A stretch of DNA of 64,000 bases from JBCCGG01 sp039029395. Lineage in GTDB: Bacteria > Pseudomonadota > Alphaproteobacteria > Kiloniellales > JAKSDN01. Positions within the stretch are counted from its first letter, which is position 1. Each line of letters opens with the position of its first letter. Shown here in pieces: positions 1 through 7,381 of this stretch. Below the pieces are notes generated by a model that worked only from the letters and a program-made list of their open reading frames with translations, was not told where the DNA came from and made no database searches. The position numbers and the translations under genes are program-made. The stretch covers positions 62,001-126,000 of the forward strand of contig JBCCGG010000002.1 in the NCBI GenBank assembly GCA_039029395.1, written 5' to 3'.

Positions 1-1
1 C

Positions 2-160
2 GGTGGACCGGGTGACATCGCGCTCGATCCCGCGAAGATCTACACCATCGGACTTGCGATTCACGACGACCACACTGCGGCGCGCTTCCACCACGTCTCC
101 TTGGAATATCGTCTGGGCTTCGACAACGCCGAAGCCGAGGTCAACGCGGTGAAACGCTGA
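2..160 (+). CDS. C-terminal end of an EB_dh-type heme-binding cytochrome (5' truncated by window)
   Basis: Codons read from base 2 to a TGA at 158-160 give about 52 residues containing YTIGLAIHDDHTAARFHHVS and then a LGFD motif. From memory this resembles the C-terminus of the ethylbenzene-dehydrogenase-like (EB_dh) heme-binding domain found in multi-domain c-type cytochromes of alphaproteobacteria. The start and any CxxCH motifs lie outside the window, so heme content cannot be checked. The stop overlaps the ATG of the downstream cupredoxin gene (TGATG), which implies translational coupling and a shared role in periplasmic electron transfer. Family assignment rests on a short tail and is tentative. 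Confidence 0.6.
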   Translation, partial: GGPGDIALDPAKIYTIGLAIHDDHTAARFHHVSLEYRLGFDNAEAEVNAVKR

Positions 161-585
161 TGGCACGCACCTTGATCACGCGATGGAGTTTGATGGCCCT
201 TTCAGTCCTGGCGCTTACCGGGCCGGCGTCGGCGAGCGATGAGGAGACAAGAAAAATTTGCGCGGCGGCGGAAGAGCGCTATCAGGACATGGCCGTCGAC
301 CTTCCGTCGGACGACGGCGTCACCATTGTCCTGATGTACAAATACACCTTCTGCCCGAAGACCTTGGAAGTGCCTCAGGGCACCACCCTGCGCTGGATCA
401 ACGTTGACAAGCGCACTAGCCACTCGGTCTGGTTCAAGGAGGACGGCGGCGAGGAGAGTGAGCGCCTGTTTCCCGAAGAGTTTGTCGACATGACGATGTC
501 GGAGCCTGGTACCTACAATTACATTTGCGGGCCGCACGGGGATCAAGAGGACATGCGCGCGCAAGTCACCGTCACGGCCCAGTAA
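160..585 (+). CDS. Periplasmic blue-copper (plastocyanin/azurin-like) protein
   Basis: This is a 141-residue exported protein with an N-terminal signal peptide (cleavage probably after ASA, near residue 26). A cupredoxin fold follows, with type-1 copper ligands visible as His88 (in TSHSV), Cys123 and His126 (in YICGPH) and a Met at about 132. Cys34 and Cys65 could form a disulfide. Small cupredoxins shuttle electrons between periplasmic cytochromes and terminal reductases. The ATG overlaps the stop of the upstream cytochrome gene, and the gene converges on the hemerythrin end of the heme-copper operon, so it may feed the CuA site of that enzyme. This last point is inference from position. Confidence 0.85.
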   Translation: MARTLITRWSLMALSVLALTGPASASDEETRKICAAAEERYQDMAVDLPSDDGVTIVLMYKYTFCPKTLEVPQGTTLRWINVDKRTSHSVWFKEDGGEESERLFPEEFVDMTMSEPGTYNYICGPHGDQEDMRAQVTVTAQ

Positions 586-594
586 TCGCCAAGC

Positions 595-993
595 CTAAAC
601 CCCCAGTTTCTTGTGGAGTCGGGCGTCCCTGGTCTTGAAATGCTCGGTGAACCAGGACTCCAGGTGCCGGGAGAGCTTGGCCTTGTAGTCCTTGGTCTCG
701 GCGGTCTCGACTTCGTCCATGATGTCGCGGATCTCTTCGAGGAGACGTTCGTGATCGGCCTTGTGGTCGGCCAACTGGTCGTAGTCACATTCGCGCATGA
801 TCCGCTCTTCCAGGGCGAAGTGCGCTGAGATTTTGGCAAAAACCTCCCCCAGAAAGTCGAGCACGCTGTCCCGATCGGCGTCCTCGCCAAGGTTCGCGTA
901 GAGTTGATTGATCAGGTCGATCATCTCCTTGTGCTCATAGTCGACCGCGGGCACGCCGACCTTGAATTCGTCCCGCCAGGTGATCAGGGTCAT
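595..993 (-). CDS. Bacteriohemerythrin
   Basis: This 132-residue four-helix protein carries the complete hemerythrin di-iron ligand set: His21, His58 with Glu62 (HxxxE), His77 with His81 (HxxxH), and His118 with Asp123 (HFKTRD). Length and ligand spacing match single-domain bacteriohemerythrins, which bind O2 reversibly and can also bind NO. It is the last gene of the minus-strand heme-copper operon, and its ATG overlaps the stop of the preceding gene by four bases. A role in delivering or buffering the gaseous substrate, or in protecting the operon's Fe-S protein, fits the context but is inferred. Confidence 0.9.
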   Translation of the reverse strand: MTLITWRDEFKVGVPAVDYEHKEMIDLINQLYANLGEDADRDSVLDFLGEVFAKISAHFALEERIMRECDYDQLADHKADHERLLEEIRDIMDEVETAETKDYKAKLSRHLESWFTEHFKTRDARLHKKLGV

Positions 994-1526
994 GACGAGA
1001 CCTCCGGCCGGTCTTCCGTTCCGCCAGCGAAGAGGAATCCGCCCATCTCGGAGCGAAAGTCGATCACCAAGCTCTGGCCCACCGAAAGCTCGATGGTCTC
1101 CTCCCGTTCGTAATCGAAACCCTGATCTCGCTCGCTGTCGCGCAGGCGGGCGACCAATCGGTGCGTGCCGGGTGGCACCTCGAAGCGCCGGTAGACCTGG
1201 GACCGGCCGTCGCCGGACAGCCCGGTCGGCGCCAGCCGCGCCTCGAACAGCAGTTCACCGTCGAACTGCAGCTCGACCAGCACCGGCAGGCGCTCGCGTG
1301 GGCAGATCTCGAGTCGCTTCATGTTGGCGGGCAGTTCGGCAATCTCCTCGGCGCTGAGCCGCCGACAGCCACCCTTGCGCTGGGCGCCGTGGGAGAAGCT
1401 CAGCACGATCTGCGCCTTGTCGTCGGGAAAGCGCTGATAGGTCGGCCCGTTGGCGAAGATGCCCAAAGTGAGCGCGATGACACCATAGACCAGAATCTGG
1501 CCTAGCGCGCTTGCCGCCTTAGACAT
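990..1526 (-). CDS. Membrane-anchored conserved protein of the heme-copper operon, function unknown
   Basis: This 178-residue protein has a single N-terminal membrane segment (about residues 9-25, GQILVYGVIALTLGIF) followed by a soluble domain rich in beta strands. Two cysteines are seen in the soluble part (in GGCRR and EICPR), possibly a disulfide. I do not recognise a catalytic motif. The start overlaps the end of the cytochrome b/Fe-S fusion gene by 8 bp and its stop overlaps the hemerythrin start by 4 bp, so it is translated as part of that operon. It could be an accessory or assembly subunit facing the periplasm. Confidence 0.75.
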   Translation of the reverse strand: MSKAASALGQILVYGVIALTLGIFANGPTYQRFPDDKAQIVLSFSHGAQRKGGCRRLSAEEIAELPANMKRLEICPRERLPVLVELQFDGELLFEARLAPTGLSGDGRSQVYRRFEVPPGTHRLVARLRDSERDQGFDYEREETIELSVGQSLVIDFRSEMGGFLFAGGTEDRPEVSS

Positions 1527-3111
1527 GGCTCTCCACCTTCGGCTGCTCTCTGTGTGGCACGGCCAAGCGGTCCCTGAAGGCGGCCAAGGCCTTCGCCAGG
1601 GCTTCTCGGTCGGACTTGGCCGCCCAGAACACCTCGATTCGCTCGCGCGAAACCCGCTTGCGCAGGTAAGGGTCGCGGGTGCCGGCCAACCGCGCCTCGG
1701 TCCACCTGATGCCGTCCCGATTGTAGCAGTCGCCCTCGCGGCAGCCGGTTAGAAAGACGCCGTCCGCCAAATCCCGGCTCAACACGTAATCAATGAAGGA
1801 GGGCGGCAGCGCGGCAGTGCAGGGCAAGGCAATCGTAGCCACCGCCGGACCAGCCAAAGCCTCGAGCGCCGCGGCGTGCTGGCATCCGAACAGGAAGACT
1901 CGCGGCCCCTCGCGCAGTTCGGTCGACAGCAGCTCGATATGCGCACGCAAATCGGAAAGCGGTGCATCTATCAGATCGATCCCTGGGACCAGGTCGCTTT
2001 TTCGGCGAAACGGCGTCGAGGTCGGGCAGGCGCCGGCGCAGATCCCGCAAGATACGCAAAGGTTCGGCGCGACCACCGCCTCGCTGTCGAACGGCAGGCC
2101 GTCGCTGCGCGGGCGCATGAGGATCGCGCTGTAGGGACAGTCGTCGGCGCATCGCTGGCATCCGTTGCAGTTCGCCAGATCCACTTTAGCTGGCTGGTGC
2201 CGAACCCTGGGCGGCAGCCACGGCAAGACAACGAGCATGAAGGTGACCACGCCGGCCAGCGCCCAAACCGCGCCCCGCGAGGTTTCCTCCATGAGCGGAT
2301 AGGCGAAGAGGTAGAACCAATCCAAGTCGAGCGCGGCCGGCACCTTGGCCAGGTCGGCCGGCGGGTGGCTCACCGCCGGCACCGCCAGGGACAGCACCAG
2401 CAGCATGACAAAGGTTCCCGCCGCGAGACCTCGGTTGGGGTTGATCTGGGGCCGGCTGATCCGTTGCAAGTGGATCCACAAGACCAGCAGCAGCAACAGC
2501 GGCACGACGATATGGATAAAGATCAGCAGGGTGAAGAAGCGGTCGTCGAGGGCGACCGGCGAGATGAAATTGCGGGCGATCGGATCACCGAAAATAGCCC
2601 ACCAATCGAGCCACTCGGCGCTTGCGATCGCAATGTACTGGGCAAGCTGGTCCCACACCAGCCAATAGCCCGAAATGCCGGCGACAATGACCAACCACAG
2701 CACCGGCACGCCGGTCACCCAGGTGAACCAGCGCGGCCCCTTGAGATGACCAAGGGCATATTCCCGCACCAGGTGAACAACCATCATCAGGACCATGCCG
2801 TCGGAAGCGTAGCGGTGCAGGCTGCGCATGACGCCGGCCAGCCACCACTGGTCCTCGGTCATATACTGCACCGACTCGTAGGCCGCGGTCGTGCCGGTAT
2901 CGAAGAAGATGTAGATGTAGATGCCGCTGACCGCGACGACCCAGTAGTAGAAGAAGCCCAGCGCGCCAAGCTGATTGAGCGGGTTCCAAGCCGGGCCGAA
3001 GCAGGCGTCGAGCCAGGCTTCCACGTGCAGGAACCCACGCCTCAAGCCCCGCTGCAGGAGGTTTGTCGTGGCCGGCTCCGGCTGGCGCTGGAGAATCGCG
3101 CTGTCAGGCAT
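1519..3111 (-). CDS. Cytochrome b / 2x[4Fe-4S] ferredoxin / MvhD-like fusion protein
   Basis: This 530-residue protein combines three modules. Residues about 45-295 are a cytochrome b/b6-type membrane domain with two histidine pairs, His99/His113 and His200/His214, at the spacing used for two b hemes. Residues about 312-365 hold two ferredoxin clusters (Cys315, 318, 321, 325 and Cys352, 355, 358, 362). Residues about 400-500 resemble the delta iron-sulfur subunit of methyl-viologen-reducing hydrogenase (MvhD/FlpD), with Cys410, 431, 457 and 462. The arrangement suggests electron exchange between the quinone pool and a soluble or Fe-S partner. It overlaps both neighbours (8 bp each), so it belongs to the operon. 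The actual electron donor is unknown. Confidence 0.85.
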   Translation of the reverse strand: MPDSAILQRQPEPATTNLLQRGLRRGFLHVEAWLDACFGPAWNPLNQLGALGFFYYWVVAVSGIYIYIFFDTGTTAAYESVQYMTEDQWWLAGVMRSLHRYASDGMVLMMVVHLVREYALGHLKGPRWFTWVTGVPVLWLVIVAGISGYWLVWDQLAQYIAIASAEWLDWWAIFGDPIARNFISPVALDDRFFTLLIFIHIVVPLLLLLVLWIHLQRISRPQINPNRGLAAGTFVMLLVLSLAVPAVSHPPADLAKVPAALDLDWFYLFAYPLMEETSRGAVWALAGVVTFMLVVLPWLPPRVRHQPAKVDLANCNGCQRCADDCPYSAILMRPRSDGLPFDSEAVVAPNLCVSCGICAGACPTSTPFRRKSDLVPGIDLIDAPLSDLRAHIELLSTELREGPRVFLFGCQHAAALEALAGPAVATIALPCTAALPPSFIDYVLSRDLADGVFLTGCREGDCYNRDGIRWTEARLAGTRDPYLRKRVSRERIEVFWAAKSDREALAKALAAFRDRLAVPHREQPKVESHV

Positions 3112-3895
3112 GGCCGGAGGAGCGCCACCCGCGCACCAAAACCACGGCGACGCCGGCCAGGGTCAGGACCGCGATGCCAAAGCCGATGAAGATCGCGTAG
3201 TCGAAGCTGTAGCGACCGGTCTTCTCGTTGTAGAGCGTGCAGAAAAGCTTAATCCGGTTGATCAGCCCGTCCAGGCTGGTGAGCTCCGCGGCCCGGCCGA
3301 AAATCAGATCCTTGAGCGGCTCGACCACTGCTGGTGCCGTGAAATTGGCACCGTAGACCTGGCGATAGATCCGCCCCTCGCTGTCGACGATCGAGGTTTG
3401 GGCCAGATGATCGAAGCCCCGGGGCGAGGGAAAGTAGATGAAGCCCAATGTCTTGGTCAGGCGGTCGATGGTCGCCCGATCACCGCTTAGAAAGCGCCAG
3501 TTCGGCAGATCGACTCCCTGGGAGCTGGCATAGGCGCGCATCTGCGCGGGGCTGTCGGTCTCCGCGTCGAAGCCGACGGTAACGACCGAGAAGGCGTCCT
3601 TGCCGAAGGTCTCCTGCGCCACATCGACCGAACGATAGAGCGATTGGACGATCAGCGGGCAGGACTGCACACAGGCGGTAAAGACCATGTTGACGATCAA
3701 CGGCTTGCCCCGGAAATCGCTGAGGTCGACCTCCTCGCCGTCCGGCCCGGCGAGTGCCGTGTCGTCCAAAATGCGATCGATCGCCGCTTGGCTGTAGGAT
3801 ATGGCCGCCTCCGCGTCGAAGCCGCTAGGCGCCTGCTCGGCGCGTGGCGCGGCGGAAAACAAGAGCGCGACGAGGAGCGCGACGACGCGCAGCAT
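3104..3895 (-). CDS. SCO1/SenC-family copper chaperone with C-terminal membrane anchor
   Basis: This 263-residue protein has a signal peptide (about 1-19), a thioredoxin-like SCO domain with the copper-binding CVQSC motif (CxxxC) and the downstream His in FDHLAQT, and a C-terminal membrane helix around residues 233-255. SCO proteins load copper into the CuA site of subunit II and/or act as thiol reductases. A C-terminal rather than N-terminal anchor is less usual for the family. The gene lies 4 bp downstream of ctaB and overlaps the cytochrome b fusion by 8 bp. A second SCO gene lies at 7382-7999, so the two probably divide work between sites or conditions. Confidence 0.88.
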   Translation of the reverse strand: MLRVVALLVALLFSAAPRAEQAPSGFDAEAAISYSQAAIDRILDDTALAGPDGEEVDLSDFRGKPLIVNMVFTACVQSCPLIVQSLYRSVDVAQETFGKDAFSVVTVGFDAETDSPAQMRAYASSQGVDLPNWRFLSGDRATIDRLTKTLGFIYFPSPRGFDHLAQTSIVDSEGRIYRQVYGANFTAPAVVEPLKDLIFGRAAELTSLDGLINRIKLFCTLYNEKTGRYSFDYAIFIGFGIAVLTLAGVAVVLVRGWRSSGHA

Positions 3896-3899
3896 GGCT

Positions 3900-4766
3900 C
3901 TATCCGAGCAGGCTGCGATCGAGGATCGCGCAGATCAGAAGCAGGCCTAGCTGGATCAAAGAGGCACGAAAATTGGCCGCTGCGGCCCGTGGACCGGGAT
4001 CCTTTACCAGTTGCCATGACTTAAGAATGAAGTAGCCGCCACCCAGACCGGCGCCGCATAGATAAACCCAACTCAAGCCGAATAAGCCGCCGACCAGGGA
4101 CAGGGCGACCAGGGCCACCGTATGGCCGAGGATCACCCAGGCCGCCACCCGGTCGCCGACCACGACCGGCAGCATGGGCACACCGGCCGCCGCGTAGTCT
4201 TTGTGCAGCACCGTCGCCAGGCTCCAAAAATGGGGTGGCGTCCAGAGGAACAGCACGGCGGCCAGAATGATCGGCGCCGCCGAAAGCGTCGGGTCGACCG
4301 CCGCCGCGCCGGCCAGCACGGCGAAGCTGCCGGCCAGGCCGCCCAGCACGATGTTGAGCCAGGTGCGGTTCTTGAGCCACACGGTGTAGACCACGCCGTA
4401 GACGAAGGCGCCCAGGAAGACATAGCTCGCCGCCGACCAGTTGAGTGCCCAGACGGCGAGTGCGACGGCGGCCACTAGGATACCGACGATGACCGCAAGC
4501 CACGCCGGGCCGGGGGTGAACACGCCGGTCACGAAAGGCCGCTTGCGGGTCCGCGCCATGCGCGCGTCCAGGTCGCGTTCCACGTAGTGGTTGAACGCAC
4601 CTGCGCTAGCAGACGACAGGAGGATCGCTAGGCCGAGCACGGCGATCTGCCACGGCGCCGGCGCCGCGCCAGGCGACACCGCGACACCGGCCAGCGCGCA
4701 CAGCATGATCGCGAAGCCGATGCGCAGCTTGAACAGGATCCAGAGGTTGCCGGCAAGACTCGACAT
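3900..4766 (-). CDS. ctaB: Protoheme IX farnesyltransferase (heme O synthase)
   Basis: This polytopic UbiA-superfamily prenyltransferase of 288 residues converts heme B to heme O. The allylic-diphosphate-binding motif is seen as NHYVERDLDARM and a following RTRKRP. About nine hydrophobic segments are apparent. An in-frame TTG nine bases upstream (4775) sits only 3 nt from the AGGAG at the preceding stop, whereas ATG at 4766 has about 12 nt spacing, so the ATG is chosen. Presence between subunit I and SCO implies the enzyme encoded here uses heme O or A. No ctaA (heme A synthase) is seen in the window. Confidence 0.92.
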   Translation of the reverse strand: MSSLAGNLWILFKLRIGFAIMLCALAGVAVSPGAAPAPWQIAVLGLAILLSSASAGAFNHYVERDLDARMARTRKRPFVTGVFTPGPAWLAVIVGILVAAVALAVWALNWSAASYVFLGAFVYGVVYTVWLKNRTWLNIVLGGLAGSFAVLAGAAAVDPTLSAAPIILAAVLFLWTPPHFWSLATVLHKDYAAAGVPMLPVVVGDRVAAWVILGHTVALVALSLVGGLFGLSWVYLCGAGLGGGYFILKSWQLVKDPGPRAAAANFRASLIQLGLLLICAILDRSLLG

Positions 4767-4781
4767 GATTGGCAAGGGCTC

Positions 4782-6503
4782 CTAGCTGAGCGGCCAGACT
4801 TCGGACAGGAACTTCCAATTGATGAAGTAGTAGAGCGCGAAGGCGGTGAAGAAGATCGTCACCAGCACGATCGTGCCGGGCAGCTTCAAGGTGCCCTCGC
4901 TGCCGTAGCTCGAGACCACATGGTCTGGCGAAACGATCGGGTGCGATTTGACGGTCTCGGCGTCCCGCTTCTTTCCGAACAGGATCGATCCGACCACGAC
5001 GACCACGTACATCAGCCCGCCAATCCCGGCGAGCACGCCGCAGATTCCGTTCAGGCCCAGCATCAAGAAGGCGGTGCCCGGGTAGTCGAAGCTCAGCGTC
5101 GCCTCGCTGAAGGTGATGTCCCAGTGCCGGCGCGAAATCCCCAGCGTGCCGGCGCCCATCATGAAGAGGGAGATCCCGGCGACCCCGACCGCGAAGACAT
5201 AGGGCTGCCACTTGGCCCAGGTCGGCAGCACGAGCTCGCGCTGGAACAAGAGCGGCACCACCAGGTAGGTCATGGCCATGAAGGCGAGCGTCGTGCCGGC
5301 CACCACTGTGGCGTGGAAATGACCCGGCACGTAGAGCGTGTTGTGCATCAGGATGTTGATCTGCTCGGTGCCGAGCACGACCCCCGAGATACCGCCCAGG
5401 AAACCGAACAGCACCAACGAAAGGGCCATGCCGGAAAAGGCCGGATTGCCCCAGGGCGCGTGGCGCAGCCAACCGAAGATTCCCTGGGTGTAACCATGAC
5501 GTCGCTGGGCTGATTCGACCGCGCCAGGAATCGACATTCCGTGGATCATGCTGCCGAGCACGGCCAGATAGATGAAGTAGCTGGTATTGAAGATCTTCCA
5601 CTCCGAGCTTATCCCGGGCTCGACCAGCATGTGGTGAGCACAGGCGAGCTGTAGGAAGACGATGTAGAGCAAAAACGCCGTGCGGCTGACCTTCTCCGAA
5701 AGCGGCCGGGCGCCGACCACGATCGCGGCCACGGTGTACCAGACCGCGACCTGGGCCGAGACATTGATCTGCTGGGAGGAGTGACCCATGCCCCACCAGA
5801 CCAGCTTGTAGGTGATGGTATCGATCTCGGCGATGTAACCGATCGACCAGAGGAAGGTCGGGATCAGAATGATCGCGCCCGATGCGATCGTGAAGACCGC
5901 GATGATCGCCGCCGTGATCGCGCCGAAGGTGACCAGCGGCACCGAGCCTTCGTAGGTGCGCTCGTCCCGGGCGATCACCAGGGTACCGAAGAAGCAGCAG
6001 ACGCCGACCAGGGCGCCGACCGCGAAGAGGATTAGGCCCAAGTAGAAATGGGGCGCTGCCATCATGGGCACATAGGAGGTGAACATGACGCTGGATTCAC
6101 CTTGCAGCACGGCGACCGTCGCCATGAGCGCGCCAACCACCATCAAAAGGTATCCGACCCAAGCCCAGCGGGGCGCCGCCAGCCGGCAGTTCAGCAAGAT
6201 TGCCGAGGCGAAGTAGAGCACGGCGATCTCGAAGAAGATGATCCAGAACAACAGCACCGCGGCGCCGTGGGCGGTCAGCACCATGTAGAACATCTCGGCG
6301 GGTAGCAGGTGAACCGCCGGCCAACGGGTCAGCGCCACCAAGACGCCGAAGAAGCCACCGATCGCCAGAAAGATCACGGCGGTGACCGCATTGACCTTGA
6401 TCAGAGTTTCGGCCTTGGCATAGACCTTTAGACCGGTGTCGAGGCAGACCCGGTACTTTTCCTCGGGCCGTGCCAGCGCGTCATCGAAAGTGCCGGCGGT
6501 CAT
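4782..6503 (-). CDS. Heme-copper oxidoreductase subunit I lacking the active-site tyrosine (candidate NO reductase, eNOR-like)
   Basis: This 573-residue protein has about 12-13 membrane helices. All metal-site histidines of the superfamily are present: His79 (low-spin heme, helix 2), His241 (CuB, helix 6), His290/His291 (CuB, helix 7), His395 and His397 (hemes, helix 10, PGHFH), and His387 near the Mg-site position. Where oxygen reductases have H-P-E-V-Y on helix 6, this protein has H-S-S-Q-Q, so the Tyr that cross-links to the CuB His is replaced by Gln245. Loss of that Tyr is a hallmark of nitric oxide reductase branches. Subunit II next door keeps CuA, unlike cNOR. Automatic annotation would call it cytochrome c oxidase subunit I. 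The NO reductase role is inferred from the residue change, the FNR-type box and hemN nearby. Confidence 0.85.
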   Translation of the reverse strand: MTAGTFDDALARPEEKYRVCLDTGLKVYAKAETLIKVNAVTAVIFLAIGGFFGVLVALTRWPAVHLLPAEMFYMVLTAHGAAVLLFWIIFFEIAVLYFASAILLNCRLAAPRWAWVGYLLMVVGALMATVAVLQGESSVMFTSYVPMMAAPHFYLGLILFAVGALVGVCCFFGTLVIARDERTYEGSVPLVTFGAITAAIIAVFTIASGAIILIPTFLWSIGYIAEIDTITYKLVWWGMGHSSQQINVSAQVAVWYTVAAIVVGARPLSEKVSRTAFLLYIVFLQLACAHHMLVEPGISSEWKIFNTSYFIYLAVLGSMIHGMSIPGAVESAQRRHGYTQGIFGWLRHAPWGNPAFSGMALSLVLFGFLGGISGVVLGTEQINILMHNTLYVPGHFHATVVAGTTLAFMAMTYLVVPLLFQRELVLPTWAKWQPYVFAVGVAGISLFMMGAGTLGISRRHWDITFSEATLSFDYPGTAFLMLGLNGICGVLAGIGGLMYVVVVVGSILFGKKRDAETVKSHPIVSPDHVVSSYGSEGTLKLPGTIVLVTIFFTAFALYYFINWKFLSEVWPLS

Positions 6504-6513
6504 GTTCGCCCCC

Positions 6514-7053
6514 TTACTCTACGACGTAGATCTTGCCGAGCATGATGTGGTGGCCGATGCCGCAGAATTCGTTGCACACCACGCCATAAGCACCTGTCTC
6601 GGTCGGCGTCAGGGTCAGCACCATCTCGTAGTTCGGATGGACTTGAACGTTGATGTTGGTCGGCTGCAGCGAGAAGCCGTGCTGCCAGTCCATCGAGGAG
6701 AGGTGCAGGCGGTAGGTCTGCCCCTTCTCGAGCTCCAGAATCGGCCACCACTCCCACAGACGCGCGAGCATGTAGATGTCGCTGCCTGGCGGCGGATGAA
6801 CCACTGGGATGCCGGTGTCGCCTTCCTCGCGCACGGTGTATTGGTCGGTCATGGCCTCAGTGTGCTCGGCGAACGCGTCGGGCGTGATTCGATAGGCTTC
6901 GTTGGAAAGGTTTTGCTCCCCATAGGCATGCCAGTAGATCATCGCCGAGAACATCACGATGCCCCAGAGGAAGGCGATCGATATCCAAATGACCTCCATG
7001 CGGTGCAGCGGCTCGCTCCACCAAATGCGTTTTTCCGGTGGATGAATTGCCAT
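6514..7053 (-). CDS. Heme-copper oxidoreductase subunit II with CuA domain
   Basis: This 179-residue protein has one N-terminal membrane helix (about residues 20-42) and a C-terminal periplasmic cupredoxin domain. The binuclear CuA ligand set is complete: an upstream His in DWQHGF and the motif CNEFCGIGHHIM (C-x-E-x-C-x3-H-x2-M). It accepts electrons from a cytochrome or cupredoxin and passes them to subunit I. At 179 residues it is shorter than A-type CoxB and close to B-type subunit II. A strong CGGAGG lies about 10 nt before the ATG, and subunit I starts 10 bp after its stop. No subunit III gene is present. Confidence 0.9.
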   Translation of the reverse strand: MAIHPPEKRIWWSEPLHRMEVIWISIAFLWGIVMFSAMIYWHAYGEQNLSNEAYRITPDAFAEHTEAMTDQYTVREEGDTGIPVVHPPPGSDIYMLARLWEWWPILELEKGQTYRLHLSSMDWQHGFSLQPTNINVQVHPNYEMVLTLTPTETGAYGVVCNEFCGIGHHIMLGKIYVVE

Positions 7054-7068
7054 GAACCGGTTCCTCCG

Positions 7069-7248
7069 TTACGACGCGATCGGAATCTGAGCGACTTCGA
7101 GAATGCCCCAGATCAGATAGAACACAGTTGGAACGACAACGCCGATGAAAAGCAGCAGGAAGGGGTTGTCGAGGACTCTCTGCATGAAGGGAATTGGGCT
7201 CAGCGGATCGGCTTGTGCTTCACCAGAGCCAGTGTCCTTCTCAACCAC
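7069..7248 (-). CDS. 59-residue single-span membrane peptide, first gene of the heme-copper operon
   Basis: A GTG start at 7248 is preceded by GGGGAG at about 8 nt spacing, and the frame runs to a TAA at 7069-7071. The product has a short acidic N-terminus (VVEKDTGSGEAQADP), then one hydrophobic helix (about residues 28-50, with FLLLFIGVVVPTVFYLIWG) and a short tail. The stop lies 15 bp before the subunit II start. Small one-helix subunits at this position are known in ba3-type heme-copper enzymes (subunit IIa), so it may be a structural subunit. No sequence family is recognised, so the assignment is positional. Confidence 0.7.
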   Translation of the reverse strand: MVEKDTGSGEAQADPLSPIPFMQRVLDNPFLLLFIGVVVPTVFYLIWGILEVAQIPIAS

Positions 7249-7341
7249 GGCTATTCTCCCCTCAGACCGGCGACAAGCGACGCAAAGCGCAAAGGCGCAT
7301 CGCTGACGGTGCCATTGGAGGGCAGTGCGCTTTGTCCGTCC

Positions 7342-7355
7342 TTGACTATGGTCAA
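7342..7355. promoter_or_regulatory. FNR/DNR-type box upstream of heme-copper operon
   Basis: TTGAC-TATG-GTCAA is a perfect dyad of the FNR/NNR/DNR class (TTGAN-N4-NTCAA). It lies in the 133-bp gap between the SCO gene stop and the GTG of the first operon gene. A transcript starting about 41 bp downstream would leave a leader of roughly 60 nt. This is the arrangement expected for activation by a Crp/Fnr-family protein such as the one encoded at 8145-8891. Confidence 0.7.
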
Positions 7356-7381
7356 TCCCGAACCATCAAGCTCGGACGTCA

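Noticed and set aside
1876..3189. 437-codon open frame on the plus strand
   Set aside because: It is antisense to the cytochrome b/Fe-S fusion, has no ribosome site, and its product is a low-complexity Arg/Gln/His-rich string typical of GC-rich antisense frames.
4606..5796. 396-codon minus frame overlapping subunit I and ctaB
   Set aside because: It is a shifted frame through two well-identified genes and has no family similarity.
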